The position numbers were made by a program, and so were the translations under genes. Shown here piece after piece: positions 53,309-63,183 of a DNA stretch of 64,000 bases (position 1 is its first letter; every line of letters starts with the position of its first letter). The notes beneath the pieces were generated by a model. The model saw only the letters and a program-made list of their open reading frames with translations, was not told where the DNA came from and made no database searches. Source of the DNA: Perkinsus olseni (taxonomy: Eukaryota; Perkinsozoa; Perkinsida; Perkinsidae); NCBI GenBank assembly GCA_013115135.1, contig JABANP010000268.1, forward strand, positions 1-64,000. Direction: 5' to 3'.

Positions 53309-55535
53309 CTGATTTCAGCGAAAAAAAACTCATATCGATATTCGAAACCATTGGCTCACACTTTTCTTGGGAAAAATCACCCGTTCCGATCACCGAGATC
53401 CATGCATGGGAGACAGACTTCGTGTCGTCATGACAATTCTAGCATTCTATCATAGATTGAAGTTATTTGTTCCTCTACATGTCACAGAAAAATACGTGCT
53501 ACCTCTGTGGTTTCGCGACTTCAACTTGTCATCCTGCAGCCTCATCCGCTAAGCTGATCGGCGAAGTCATAGGCTTGTACCCGAAGTCGTACGAACAGTG
53601 GAGTCTTTGCCCAAATTGCTATATATCTTTGTGCAAGGGGACTCCTGCATGGGTCGAGAAGTATTTACCACGTGGATATATCCCATACGCCTGGAAGCAT
53701 GCACCCAAATCTCTCCCTCGAGGACGCAGACAGAGACGAAAGGACTCTGGACGTCCGCTCGAGAGTGCATCCCTCGAGGATGTATCTCTTCCAGAAGGCG
53801 ATCCTCTGGCAGGTGATCTGCAGAGACTACATTTCTTGAACCAATACGATAAGGTTCGCTATATTCGCCGCCTAGCTGAAAGGGAAGGAGTTCTCCACCT
53901 CTTGTCTGCAAGCAAGAGCGAAGAGGCTTCGGATGCTCCTAAGGTTGGTATGGGTCGTGTAAAACACTACACGTCACAGCTTTCGCTATCCCAGCGACAG
54001 CTGGAGAAGTTGACGCGTGATGTCAACCGTGATGCGGACACAGCTGTCTTCCCTAGCAGAGCTAGCATTCGTGCATCGGTATCAGATTACCAAACTAAAT
54101 TCTGCATCAAAGACAACATGGCTGTACCTGTAGGCATGCTGCAATTCGTCTGTCATCACTTTGGATTATCCACGAGTAGTAGCAGTAGTAATAGTGCTGA
54201 TGATGAAGATACACTTGTGGTTGGTTTGGATTTTGGTGGAGGCACGACTAAAGCCGTGGTCAGACCCTATGGAAGAGCTGGTGGGCACGGGTGCTTGGTG
54301 GTTCTTCATGGTGGAAAGGATACACGGGACGTGACCTGTAGGGTAATCAGCGAGATTGAGCCCCTTACACATCGTTTCCGCCTATTGTACGCATCGGATA
54401 ACAAGGAGCTGCAGTTCTTAGCTGGTACATCCTCTAACGCTTGCTGGCTATGTAGCGCAGTGGAGAAGAGGTCCAACAACCGCTGCGTGTATCCTTTGCA
54501 GAAGCAGGAAGATCGGTGGGAGAAAGCACTAGAGCGGGCTAGCTTGTACCGAGAGAAGTGTGACAGTAAGAAGCGTCCTCCGGCTCATGTGAATGGGCAG
54601 AAATTCGCTCCACTAGTCCCAAAAGAGTCACTCCTGTTATCGTGGTTGCACATTCTCATGGGCATTTGTCGGAATCTCTTCGATCAAATGATTCGGCTTG
54701 GTACCGAGAGAAAGGATTTGGAGAGAACCCTGAAGGAGAAGCTTCACATAAATCCTACCAAGCCCATCGTTGGGAGCACCCTTGAGAAGACCAACGTCCT
54801 CGCCTTTTCTGGCAAGGACTGCCTAAGACTACTTCAAGATCTTGCAGCCGTGAAGGTTGAGCTGGAATCGTTCCCAGCCGGTAGGTCTGTCTTTATGGTC
54901 TTGCAGGCAACGGAGAAGGTCAGGAAGGCCTTAATGACTCCGAATTCACAGTCATTGGTCGAAACGAGTATAGCTCAGTTCGAGCAGGAGTATGTGAATG
55001 GAGGCTTCAACCCGAGTTTGGTCATACATATTTTGGTAACCCATGGTCTCGAGTTGTATTCGCGTCACAGTACTCATGGTCTACGATTGTTGACTGAGGA
55101 ACTCGGAGAGCGAATACATTCGCAGGTCAATATTGTGATGAGGCGTTCACAGCTGAAAGATGACCTATTGAAGCAGATATCCATGTGGAACTGGCAATAT
55201 TCGGGTCATGAACCACAGGAAACATCTACCCCTCGGCCAAAGCGAGCGCGTAAGCCTACGATTATCTCGCCACAAGTCGTGCTCAGCGGTTTCTCGAGTG
55301 CTAAGCCTAGAGCCAATAGGGCTGTTGATCCGGACTATGTCGAGTCTGGCGGTGACTGATCGTCAACTGTGAAGGTGGTGTAGTATTTGAACCCTAGGAA
55401 TGGTTCCAAACTAAGTTCTCCCGTTCATCAGTATCATGAGTTTTGTTTGAAGTGTGTAAAAAGGGGTGATTTTTCCAAAGAAAAGTGTGAGCCAATGGTT
55501 TCGAATATCGATATGGGATTTTTTTGCTGAAATCG
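53309..55535. mobile_element. DNA transposon with about 75-base terminal inverted repeats
   Basis: The left terminus (53309-53383: GATTTCAGC...CATATCGATATTCGAAACC...AAAAATCACCC) and right terminus (about 55462-55535) are inverted copies with a few mismatches. Between them lies one intact 630-codon frame. Target duplication is not clear; the outermost bases GCCCT/AGCC differ. Right of the right terminus are many CGAGA/TCTCG short repeats (55545-55620 and 55840-55950). Confidence 0.75.
53467..55359 (+). CDS. RNase-H-fold (DDE) transposase, superfamily undetermined
   Basis: A 630-residue intact frame inside the inverted termini; its first Met may be at 53479 (MSQKN), as 53467 is not ATG. The N-terminus has a CYLC...CPNC zinc pair (Cys 11, 14, 48, 51) and a basic stretch RGRRQRRK. 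The likely catalytic core has VVGLDFGGGTTK (Asp 255), LYASDNKELQFL (Asp 311) followed by ACWLC (Cys 326, 329), a long helical insertion with WLHILMGICRNLFDQM, and TEELGERIHSQV (Glu 545 or 548). The order Asp, Asp with CxxC, all-helical insertion, then Glu recalls RAG1/Transib- and KDZ-type transposases, but I cannot assign a family. The C-terminus is basic with RPKRARKP, an NLS-like run. Confidence 0.65.
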   Translation: MFLYMSQKNTCYLCGFATSTCHPAASSAKLIGEVIGLYPKSYEQWSLCPNCYISLCKGTPAWVEKYLPRGYIPYAWKHAPKSLPRGRRQRRKDSGRPLESASLEDVSLPEGDPLAGDLQRLHFLNQYDKVRYIRRLAEREGVLHLLSASKSEEASDAPKVGMGRVKHYTSQLSLSQRQLEKLTRDVNRDADTAVFPSRASIRASVSDYQTKFCIKDNMAVPVGMLQFVCHHFGLSTSSSSSNSADDEDTLVVGLDFGGGTTKAVVRPYGRAGGHGCLVVLHGGKDTRDVTCRVISEIEPLTHRFRLLYASDNKELQFLAGTSSNACWLCSAVEKRSNNRCVYPLQKQEDRWEKALERASLYREKCDSKKRPPAHVNGQKFAPLVPKESLLLSWLHILMGICRNLFDQMIRLGTERKDLERTLKEKLHINPTKPIVGSTLEKTNVLAFSGKDCLRLLQDLAAVKVELESFPAGRSVFMVLQATEKVRKALMTPNSQSLVETSIAQFEQEYVNGGFNPSLVIHILVTHGLELYSRHSTHGLRLLTEELGERIHSQVNIVMRRSQLKDDLLKQISMWNWQYSGHEPQETSTPRPKRARKPTIISPQVVLSGFSSAKPRANRAVDPDYVESGGD

Positions 55536-55824
55536 GCTTGAAGAGTTCCGAGACGAGATCGAGAAAATTTCTGAGGACTCGAGAACGAGACGAGCTTTGG
55601 CAGAGTTCTCGAAAATCTCGTATCTGCCTGCATACTGTGGGTTTGATGTGAAATGTCAGTCGTGAATCTCGAGGTACTGTAACATTCGGGATGGAGTTTC
55701 GTCGCTGGAACTCATGAACAGGCCCAAACCCGGAAGTTTCGTCTGTGAACGGTTTTTTTGATATAGAACGATCTTTCTGGACTTCGGTGGCGAGTAATTC
55801 TTAACGAAATGCAAGCTAGGTTGC

Positions 55825-56327
55825 ATGGATAGCACACCGACTTCGAGAATCGAGAACGAGATCGAGATCGCCGCCAGACTCTCCGAGACACAACGATCGA
55901 GAATGAACAACGCAAGCTCTACGTCGAGACGAGACCGAGATGTCTCGAACAGGGTTTTTCCGACCTCTGATACCTTCAGTGATCTGCTGAGTCGTCTGGC
56001 CCAGGGAGGCAGCGATACGTTCCTGAAGGAGGCGCCGCCTCCGAGGCGGGGAACCTTCGTTCTGGTGACTCCGGCATCATCCTCTCCTTCCGACTCTGCT
56101 ACCGCAGGAAACCTTCCCTCCGTTCATGATTCGGCTGAGAGTATTTTGGAGGGAGACCTGAGAAGCCAGCTGATATCCCTGCAGAAGGCTGACTCTTCTA
56201 CCCTTCTCCATGGTTGCTCGCTTCAAGCATGGCAGCTCCACTTCGACGGCTCTGGCAGGCTGCAAAAATTGGCCACTGAGGCCAAGACGCTGGGCTTGGT
56301 CAGCTGCGTTGAGGATGTTGTCATGAC
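55825..56327 (+). pseudogene. RNase H end and linker of decayed Ty3-like element
   Basis: After CGAGA-rich DNA the element resumes with FPTSDTFSDLLSRLAQGG (the last RNase H aspartate) and a linker with ESILEGDLRSQL and LHFDGSGRLQKLATEA. The frame runs to the TA at 56328 and continues directly at 58287. Confidence 0.65.
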
Positions 56328-56329
56328 TA

Positions 56330-56664
56330 CACCTTTTCAACATCTAGTTCGACAGTGGAACCATCAAGTTCGCCGAGGCGGGCGAAGTTGGATGTACGAA
56401 TCTGAAACGGGAATATCTATTCCGCACGTGGAACATTCAATTTCCCGTTGGGACTTTCGAATCCGCACGTTGGCCCTTCGTAAGTTCAATTTCGACACGA
56501 TGGAACTTTCAACTTCGCAATAGGGAACTTCAATTTCACATTCGAACATTCAATATTCGTGAGCGGTCCTTGGAACCTTCAATTTCGCGGCACTGGGAAA
56601 TTCAACTTCGCAAATGGGATGTTCGATTTCGTTGTCCCCAGCACTTTTTCGCACTTCAATCCCC
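56330..56664 (+). repeat. Left terminal inverted repeat with internal iterons
   Basis: Contains many degenerate copies of a TTCAATTTCG-type core, often preceded by GGAAC, at about 16-36 base spacing. Such iterated sites inside long termini are usually transposase-binding sites. Confidence 0.8.
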
Positions 56665-56784
56665 GATGAACACGAGAAGAACGCGAATGCTGAAACACAG
56701 TTCATATGATGATGTCATGGCTACACTTCCGCCACGCGACAGTGACGGAACGGCCTTGCAGCGAATCGATGATCGTTTAACGAT

Positions 56785-57947
56785 CTAAGCGCCAACTGGC
56801 ATATCTTCCAAGTTGATCGCTTTTCCAAGGAATCCGATTGCGTGCCCGCATAGGCGAGCCGCTTGGGGCACCGTGACCGAGTGACGATGCCTACGGGCCA
56901 TGTCTTCAAGCAGCTGGTAGTGGTACTCGCCCTGAGAACAATCAGGACTGAACAACCGGAGACTGACTGATAAAGGTTGAACTAACTTACCTTCTGAATG
57001 TCTCCGTTCGGTGGGTTGACGACCTCATTGACACGGCGAGATAGCTCGGCTTTGATCGGCTCCTTGATAATTGCCCAAGCGCCTTCAATGGCGTTCAATG
57101 CTGGGCTGTATGGTCCCAGCTTCAAGGGAGTAGCGCCTTTGTTGAGGATGGTGTTGGCAAGATTGACGTGGCACGGAGCTCCGTCGAAGATGATAACAGC
57201 CTGCGCTAACGAGAGCCCGCGTGCCTGAAGGGCGTCCAGAGCATCCGACATCATGGAATCAGCGTCCTCGCTGCGAAGGCTTCCCCTCTTAGTGCGGAAG
57301 AACAACAGACCTTGATAACCAAGAAGACCCGCCATATGAAGATTGGGCCCCTTAGACACCGAGCGGGGGCGCGGCCCGCTCCCCACAGGGGAGCGGGCCT
57401 GCCCCCGCCGCAGAAACAAATTATAATTTGATTCATCAAAGAAAAAGGGCATCATCCCAGCCGCCAGCTTCTCTTGAAGAGAGCTTGCGAAAACTGCTCG
57501 GGCGGCCTTATTCTGGGGAGTGTTCATTGCCGCTGGCTGGTAATGGGGCTTTTTGAGAGAGATGAAGCGGCCAGAGAGACGACGTGATAGGGCTTGTGGA
57601 GTTACGTCGATGCCGTAGAATACATGGATCTGGTCAGTGAGGTTTCTTAGGGTGGTGAAAGGGTCGTCAGATATCCACTCGAGCACCTGGTCCATATGGT
57701 CTTCAGTGAGTTTAATGTTTTTAGCCCCACCACGGGGCTTGTTCTTGGGCGAAGGCCGCTGAACCCACCCAGCAGCAGTGCTTCGAGGGATGCCGTTCGC
57801 AGTAGCGATACCCAGCCAGTTGCCGCCGTTGTGGGCCGCCTCAATAACCCTCCTGCGGGCAGAGCTGTGGGGCTTCTTGTAGGGGCCTCGGGGACCGTTA
57901 GCAGCGCGACGTTGAGGAGGCGGGGTCTGGGGAGGCTGATCGACCAT
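56785..57947 (-). CDS. Tc1/mariner-like transposase, two exons
   Basis: Exon 1 (57947-56991) starts at MVDQPPQTPPP, just inside the right inverted repeat; the frame is open upstream within the repeat. It has a basic N-terminus, two helix-turn-helix-like segments (RRRVIEAAHNGGNWLGIA and LTEDHMDQVLEWI with TPQALSRRL), and the catalytic triad FFFDESNYN (about residue 169), IIFDGAPCHVN (about 255) and SPALNAIEGAW (about 288), with 32 residues between the second Asp and the Glu. AAG at 56991 is followed by GTAAGT. A 57-base intron ends in TTCTCAG, and exon 2 (56931-56785) adds 48 codons in phase 0 ending KAINLEDMPVGA. The two exons give about 367 residues, the usual family size. Confidence 0.85.
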
Positions 57948-57948
57948 T

Positions 57949-58284
57949 GGGGATTGAAGTGCGAAAAAGTGCTGGGGATCAACGAAATCGAACATCCCAT
58001 TTGCGAAGTTGAATTTCCCAGTGCCGCGAAATTGAAGGTTCCAAGGACCGCTCACGAATATTGAATGTTCGAATGTGAAATTGAAGTTCCCTATTGCGAA
58101 GTTGAAAGTTCCATCGTGTCGAAATTGAACTTACGAAGGGCCAACGTGCGGATTCGAAAGTCCCAACGGGAAATTGAATGTTCCACGTGCGGAATAGATA
58201 TTCCCGTTTCAGATTCGTACATCCAACTTCGCCCGCCTCGGCGAACTTGATGGTTCCACTGTCGAACTAGATGTTGAAAAGGTG
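57949..58284 (-). repeat. Right terminal inverted repeat
   Basis: Inverted copy of 56330-56664, read outward-in on the minus strand. Near-identity of the two arms implies recent activity or gene conversion. Confidence 0.9.
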
Positions 58285-58286
58285 TA

Positions 58287-59540
58287 TATCAGAAGCTTCG
58301 ATAACGGGACCGATTTCAGTCCCAGTCATCCCGGAAGGTGTCGTCAAGGGTCTGAACGACATGATCGGCACTAATGTTGACGTGGACTGGAAGCTCCGTG
58401 ATTGGTTCCTCTTTATCGCCCATGAGATGGACTACCATCGGCCCCACAGGGACATGCGTGATGCTCTCATTGCCTTCGTCTGGTGGCCATCACTCCTGCG
58501 TGATGCGAGGTCTTGGGTCGAGCGCTGTGACCACTGCATGGAGCAGAAACCTGTCAAGCGAATGAAATTACTCACGGCTCCTCGTGTACCTTGGGGGCTG
58601 ATTGATCTGAAAGCTCGCGGGAAGCATATCGCCATCGACCACGGCTGTCCATCTCCTACATGGGTGCCTCCCGTAGACTCCTCCCTGAAGGCCTTCCTTG
58701 TCATTACCGACCTGGCCACAGGATTCACCGTCCTGTGCAGTGCGGGGGACGTTAAGGGAGGGACTACGGCCAGGATTCTGTACTCATCATGGGTGAGCGT
58801 ATTCGGGGTACCTCTAAGTGTCACCGGCGATAACTTCATTGAGGCCCCTTCGCTGCGCGCTCCCCTCTTGGCCTGCGGGGTACGCTTCAACACGGTTCCT
58901 GCGTATTCGCCATTTTCGAATGGAAGCGCCGAGGAAAGGGTCGGCCGTGTCAAGCGTATACTCCCGCCTACCAAGCTCCCATGGGATCAAGCCTTACCGT
59001 TCGTTCAGCTGTCCATCAACTCGCAGGAGCGTGTGTCCGGTCACTCGGCGGCGGAACTGATGTTCGGTACACAGGTCCGTACTCCATCTGCATCACTGCT
59101 GTCTTCTGTCACGAGCAATGTGCCTGTTGCCTCTCTCGCGGACCTTGAGGCACTAGCGACTTCCTCTGATGTGCCAGATGCTCTCAGAGAAGTTCTCGAG
59201 GCCTCGGTAGGTGCTGCTCGTATATCCACTCTTCAAGCTCACGTGCGGGATTGCCTTCGTGCATCTGCGGCCCGCCCAGGTCGTCCATTGAAGGATGGTG
59301 AGCTTGTGGTCTGGCGTCGCCCTGAGTGCCGACCTGTCGAAGGAACGGTCAGGTTGGTAAGCGACGTCAACGTGGAAGATGGTCCCTTTTGTTACCTCGG
59401 TTCGTTGGCTGGTTTCATCACCAGGTTACATCCTCTCGGCAGTCCACCAGACCACTCTGTCAGCGTCTCGGCCTGCCATCTCGAGGCCAGACACGCGTTT
59501 GTTGATAGAGATCGTCCGGCTCTGGCTGTTGAAACCACGA
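58287..59540 (+). pseudogene. Integrase of decayed Ty3-like element
   Basis: Continues from 56327. The zinc-binding region is HEMDYHRPHRDMRDAL...CDHCMEQK. The core has HIAIDHGCPSP and LVITDLATGFTVL at the first Asp, SVTGDNFIEAPS at the second, and YSPFSNGSAEERVGRVK at the Glu. A C-terminal domain with GELVVWRRPECRPVEGTV follows. The frame itself is intact here and runs on to a stop at 59609-59611, but the last 23 codons lie in a 90-base repeat belonging to the neighbouring element. Confidence 0.8.
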
Positions 59541-59629
59541 TACTAATGCCCGAGCTCCCGCCATCACTAATAACATTGACCATGGTACTCTCGAGGGAAA
59601 CATTCTCTTAGCGGCCCTTAGCCTCTCCC
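59540..59629. repeat. 90-base direct repeat (possible B2)
   Basis: Identical by eye to 59773-59862, starting ATACTAATGCCCGAGCTCCC. It overlaps the 3' end of the Ty3-like integrase frame, so the YR element probably inserted at its left edge. Confidence 0.85.
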
Positions 59630-59772
59630 CCTGGGGATAGAAAAAAAAGAGAGTCAAACACTATTGGCTACAACGAGTAAAGAAGCCATACTACCGCTAG
59701 CAGCACTCCTTTTGTGTGCTAGCATTATTGTGTGCCCGCTCATTAGTCCTCGGGTGTGCGTGCGCACCCGGC

Positions 59773-59890
59773 ATACTAATGCCCGAGCTCCCGCCATCAC
59801 TAATAACATTGACCATGGTACTCTCGAGGGAAACATTCTCTTAGCGGCCCTTAGCCTCTCCCTTGCACAAGGGCCGTTAGAGAATGCTCT
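59773..59890. repeat. 90-base direct repeat (possible B1) with hairpin
   Basis: The repeat (59773-59862) is followed by sequence that pairs with it: CATTCTCTTAGCGGCCCTT at 59834-59852 and AAGGGCCGTTAGAGAATG at 59869-59886 form a near-perfect stem. It lies between the recombinase stop codon and the 142-base interval separating the two repeats. Confidence 0.8.
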
Positions 59891-59891
59891 C

Positions 59892-60872
59892 TCAGTGTCG
59901 GTTGCCGGTCTTGGGGTTAGCCCTCTTGGTTGAGACCTTCTGCATGATGGGAGCGAAGTTTAGTTTCTCGATCTTGCGAGCGTTGACATACTCCTTGAAG
60001 GAGGTGCTACGGGTTCCTTGGTGTGCTAGGACCTGGAACAGATTGGCCTTACCGCCCCCCGTAGTGATGTCCTCCGTCGATCCTCTTCGGAAGGAGTGGG
60101 ACCCATATCTCTTCGTCTTCTTAACCCCACATAGTCTCAGTATAGACCGTAGACGCTTGTTGAAGTCTTTGAGGGTAAAGGGGAACCAAAGTGGACCACC
60201 GCAGCCGCGCGGCTGACCCTGCTCACGCTCATCGTGGACAGGGCGTATCTGCTGGAGGTTATGGTGGGCACACACCGCCCTCCCTGCCTCCGCGCATATG
60301 CAGGGCCTTGTGATTTTGGATCTCCGCTTCTTATTCTTGCGGGTCGCCAGCGTAATCGTGAAGCCACCTTCCTTGAAGGATATGTCGTCGAGGCGAAGAG
60401 GGAGAAGTTCATCTTGCACTCTGAGAGCGCAGCTATAGGCCACCAAGCAAGCAACTGCGAACTTGTACGTTCGTGTTTGTTTAGGTGGTTGACTGGCCTC
60501 CCGCTGCGTGTCACCGATAGCCGTAGCCACCGTCATAATCCGCTTGAGCATGTCCAAGTGGATACCCCTCACCTTCTTTGTCGGCGGACTCCGAAGCTTG
60601 ACAGCTCGTTTAGTGGCGTTGATGGCATCCGTGTCGAACGGGGATTGACCAGAGTGGACAGGCGAGAGGAGGTTCGCGAAGAATCGTAAGCCGCTGTTAT
60701 AGTTCTTCATGGTGTTCTTGTTGCGGAAGCTGAGCAGCCACAGACATAGTTGCTCTGAACGGATAGGAAAGGCCGGAGTACTCAGAGTCTTGGCGAAAGC
60801 GACATAATGCCTTGCGCCCTGTAGGTAAGTCTTGAGAGTAGAGCCTCGGATACTAAGCAGGGATGTTAGCAT
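59892..60872 (-). CDS. Tyrosine recombinase of YR retrotransposon
   Basis: A 326-residue frame. The N-terminal SAM-like domain includes TLKTYLQGARHYVAF and MKNYNSGLRFFANL. The catalytic domain has the first Arg in YSCALRVQDELLPLRLDDI (about residue 149), HSFRRGSTEDI (His-x-x-Arg, about 263-267), then HQG and the nucleophile in FKEYV (Tyr about 295). All expected residues are present. It would insert the cDNA circle by site-specific-like recombination. Confidence 0.85.
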   Translation of the reverse strand: MLTSLLSIRGSTLKTYLQGARHYVAFAKTLSTPAFPIRSEQLCLWLLSFRNKNTMKNYNSGLRFFANLLSPVHSGQSPFDTDAINATKRAVKLRSPPTKKVRGIHLDMLKRIMTVATAIGDTQREASQPPKQTRTYKFAVACLVAYSCALRVQDELLPLRLDDISFKEGGFTITLATRKNKKRRSKITRPCICAEAGRAVCAHHNLQQIRPVHDEREQGQPRGCGGPLWFPFTLKDFNKRLRSILRLCGVKKTKRYGSHSFRRGSTEDITTGGGKANLFQVLAHQGTRSTSFKEYVNARKIEKLNFAPIMQKVSTKRANPKTGNRH

Positions 60873-61179
60873 TCTCTCTGCTTCTAACGTCCCGAGCAGA
60901 GCTGGACCAGAGGAACCTGAGAGGGGACCGAGAATGGCATCAATTTATGGTGCCCATGATGGGCCCGCCAGTGTCGGGCCGGCATGTCTACGCTCGAGGA
61001 GGATCCCCGTCCCCTTGCAATAGATCCGACGCGACCGCGGCTAACCGCCACCCATGCACATGTGGGCTAACCCTTGAGACCGTGTAACGCAGACATAGTG
61101 CCTCCGCGGATATCCGCTACCCTCATATTGACAAGTCAGGGCAAGTAAAGTTAATAGTAAGTCATACTAGTAGCAACCT
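60873..61179 (-). other. Linker between recombinase and RT frames
   Basis: About 300 bases without a convincing frame on the minus strand. The recombinase may begin upstream of its first Met here, or be expressed by re-initiation or splicing. Confidence 0.4.
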
Positions 61180-63183
61180 TCACTCGTTCCCAAGAAGCCA
61201 TTGTTGCCAAGGCGGGTTCGGGGTTGTTGTTGAGGCATGCCATCCGTAGCTCTGTAGTTGGTGCCAGTTCTTCCTACTGGGAAGATCTGCTGCATTCGCC
61301 TCTGAGGAGACCCTCTCGATCCAGATGTTGAGGTGTCGCATAGCCGTAAGCTTCCAGATCTCCTTTGCGATAAGGTTCAGGTCTCGGCACTTGCTATAGC
61401 CTCGTCGTATACAGCCTTCTGCTACCGTCGAGTCGACGTAGCATAATATGTTACAGCGTCCCGCTCGCTTGAGCAGTTGGCCGATAGCCTCGTTGGGGTT
61501 AGAGAAGTGGTGGAGGGAGACCAAGACCGCCAACGTCTCGAGTGGATGTATATCGGTCTCCCTTCGTTCTAGAGCTGGGAAGAGCTCTGACGGGACCTCC
61601 CACGATATATAGGTAACCATGCGGGTGTCCACAGCCAAGACACCACCAATGCATCCACTCTTCATAGGCGGAGCCTCGCTAGCGGCGGTGACGGAGAACT
61701 CGGCGTCCGTATATAAGACTACCCGGGGTGTATCCGTGCCCAAGAGGATCTCCTTCCTGGGGCACGCATGAATTGCCCACTTGAACCATTCCAGTGCTTG
61801 CTTAATCTCGTCGTCGCCAGTCGATGTACCGGACCGATGGTCATCTTGATTTGCTCGGCGGAAGAGTGCTCTCAGGAAGGCGCGGCCATTCCGGCCCTGG
61901 AATGCTGTTAGCGCGAAGCCCAATTTGCCTGCCAACCGCGCTGCTTGGACTGGTCGCATCCACTGTGATGCTAGGGCCTTGTCTATGTCGCCGTCAAGTT
62001 CCGCTACTCTCTTCTCGTCCAGATCCAGGGAGACCATACCCTCTTGCAGCCTAACTCGGATACCCAACAGTTTCAAGTCAGTGCAGGGAGCAGTACTCTT
62101 GGTCTCCTTCAGATCGAATCCCAGCATACGGTTTAATGATAATGCTATATTGTAGCAGATCTTTTCTTCCTCTCGCGGGCAGACGCAGAAGAAGTCGTCC
62201 ACATAGCAGAAGGCGTCAATGAGGAACTCCTTCCTCAATATAGCCACGATAGCCCTCGATACCCGAGTATAGGCATGGATAGATGCCTTCGCTCCGAAGG
62301 GTAGGCAATGGTGAATGAAGAATCTATCAGAATCTTCTGAGTCAGGATCACCGTCCGGGCACGTAAGTCGAATAGCCAAGATATCATAATCTTGCTCGCT
62401 CGTAGGACATTGCCTGTATGCCCTCGCATGATCTAAACGGAACATGGAGTGTTGTCGTGGAAGTCTACCATGCCGCTGGTCCTCTAGATAGGCTGCTCGC
62501 AGAGCGTAGATGACATCATCGATAGTATCCAGGAAGATCTTCTCAGGGATGGCTGTGAGGGAGTTGACCGATGATGACGTGAGGTCATCTATCTCCCTGA
62601 CCTTATCGCTCTCTTCTTTGGGGAACCGTTCCGAGTACAGCCATTCGTCGCCGAACTTAGCCGTCATTTCCTCCCGTGTATAGGGTCCATCAAGATGGTG
62701 TCTCCGGGTATCTTCCACGGCCATGTTCCAGAGGTCCGAGTTCAGCTTGGGGTCACCACCATACCGACGTTTTGCTGTCAGTAGTCGAATCTGCGGGGCT
62801 TCGGCCAGTAGCTCGTCTTTGTCGACGGCCGCCCTCTCCTCCCTTGGAGGGTATACTCCATGCGATGATAGCGTCCCACTGATAGCAAAACCCTTCACCA
62901 AGTCAAATGGTAGGTCGATGTCACAGTAGCCGATAGCTTCCAACATGGACTTGAAGAGCGCGAGGTTCTTACCTTGAAGTATTGGCCTCACAGTCTCCGG
63001 AGCCTGCCGGAGCAGAGCAGCATTCTCCTCGTTGAGTTTAGCCGACTGTGCGCGAGTCTGCCAAAGGCGCAACTTGAGCAGCCTCCAGTTCTCGAGATTT
63101 CTCCCAAGGTTAGCCGCCTTCTTGACCGTCCCGTCGATAGATAGCCTCTGGTGGACGACGTCGAAACCATCACGCCTCTTCAC
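61180..63183 (-). CDS. Reverse transcriptase-RNase H of YR retrotransposon
   Basis: A 667-residue frame. RT has RLDHARAYRQCP (motif A), HHCLPFGAKASIHAYTRVS, and FCYVDDFFCVC (catalytic YVDD, about residue 326). RNase H has LYTDAEFSVTAAS (Asp about 490), IHPLETLAVLVSLHHF (Glu), ILCYVDSTVAEG (Asp) and SSEANAADLPSR (Asp), so all four catalytic positions are kept. No integrase or methylase follows. Confidence 0.85.
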   Translation of the reverse strand: MKRRDGFDVVHQRLSIDGTVKKAANLGRNLENWRLLKLRLWQTRAQSAKLNEENAALLRQAPETVRPILQGKNLALFKSMLEAIGYCDIDLPFDLVKGFAISGTLSSHGVYPPREERAAVDKDELLAEAPQIRLLTAKRRYGGDPKLNSDLWNMAVEDTRRHHLDGPYTREEMTAKFGDEWLYSERFPKEESDKVREIDDLTSSSVNSLTAIPEKIFLDTIDDVIYALRAAYLEDQRHGRLPRQHSMFRLDHARAYRQCPTSEQDYDILAIRLTCPDGDPDSEDSDRFFIHHCLPFGAKASIHAYTRVSRAIVAILRKEFLIDAFCYVDDFFCVCPREEEKICYNIALSLNRMLGFDLKETKSTAPCTDLKLLGIRVRLQEGMVSLDLDEKRVAELDGDIDKALASQWMRPVQAARLAGKLGFALTAFQGRNGRAFLRALFRRANQDDHRSGTSTGDDEIKQALEWFKWAIHACPRKEILLGTDTPRVVLYTDAEFSVTAASEAPPMKSGCIGGVLAVDTRMVTYISWEVPSELFPALERRETDIHPLETLAVLVSLHHFSNPNEAIGQLLKRAGRCNILCYVDSTVAEGCIRRGYSKCRDLNLIAKEIWKLTAMRHLNIWIERVSSEANAADLPSRKNWHQLQSYGWHASTTTPNPPWQQWLLGNE

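Larger units (their letters stand above)
56330..58284. mobile_element. Tc1/mariner-like transposon with about 335-base inverted repeats
   Basis: The element begins CACCTTTTCAACATCTAG and ends with its reverse complement, and is flanked by TA on both sides (56328-56329 and 58285-58286), the family's target duplication. The inverted repeats (56330-56664 and 57949-58284) are nearly identical, with one visible indel. Excision of the insert and one TA leaves the host frame uninterrupted. It holds one spliced transposase gene. Confidence 0.9.
49618..59540 (+). mobile_element. Decayed Ty3-like retroelement with two nested DNA transposons
   Basis: Domain order gag, zinc knuckle, protease, RT, RNase H, integrase on one strand. 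The coding sequence is broken by several frame changes and at least one stop, and by insertions at 53.3-55.5 kb and 56.33-58.28 kb. I found no LTRs. The 3' end appears to be replaced or cut by a tyrosine-recombinase element at about 59540. Confidence 0.8.

Noticed and set aside
59540..59862. The 90-base direct repeats as LTRs of the Ty3-like element
   Set aside because: They are too close together, lie only at the right end, and sit where a tyrosine-recombinase element should have its B repeats.
60234..60689. Plus-strand frame opposite the tyrosine recombinase
   Set aside because: It is antisense to a frame with all catalytic residues and shows no domain of its own.
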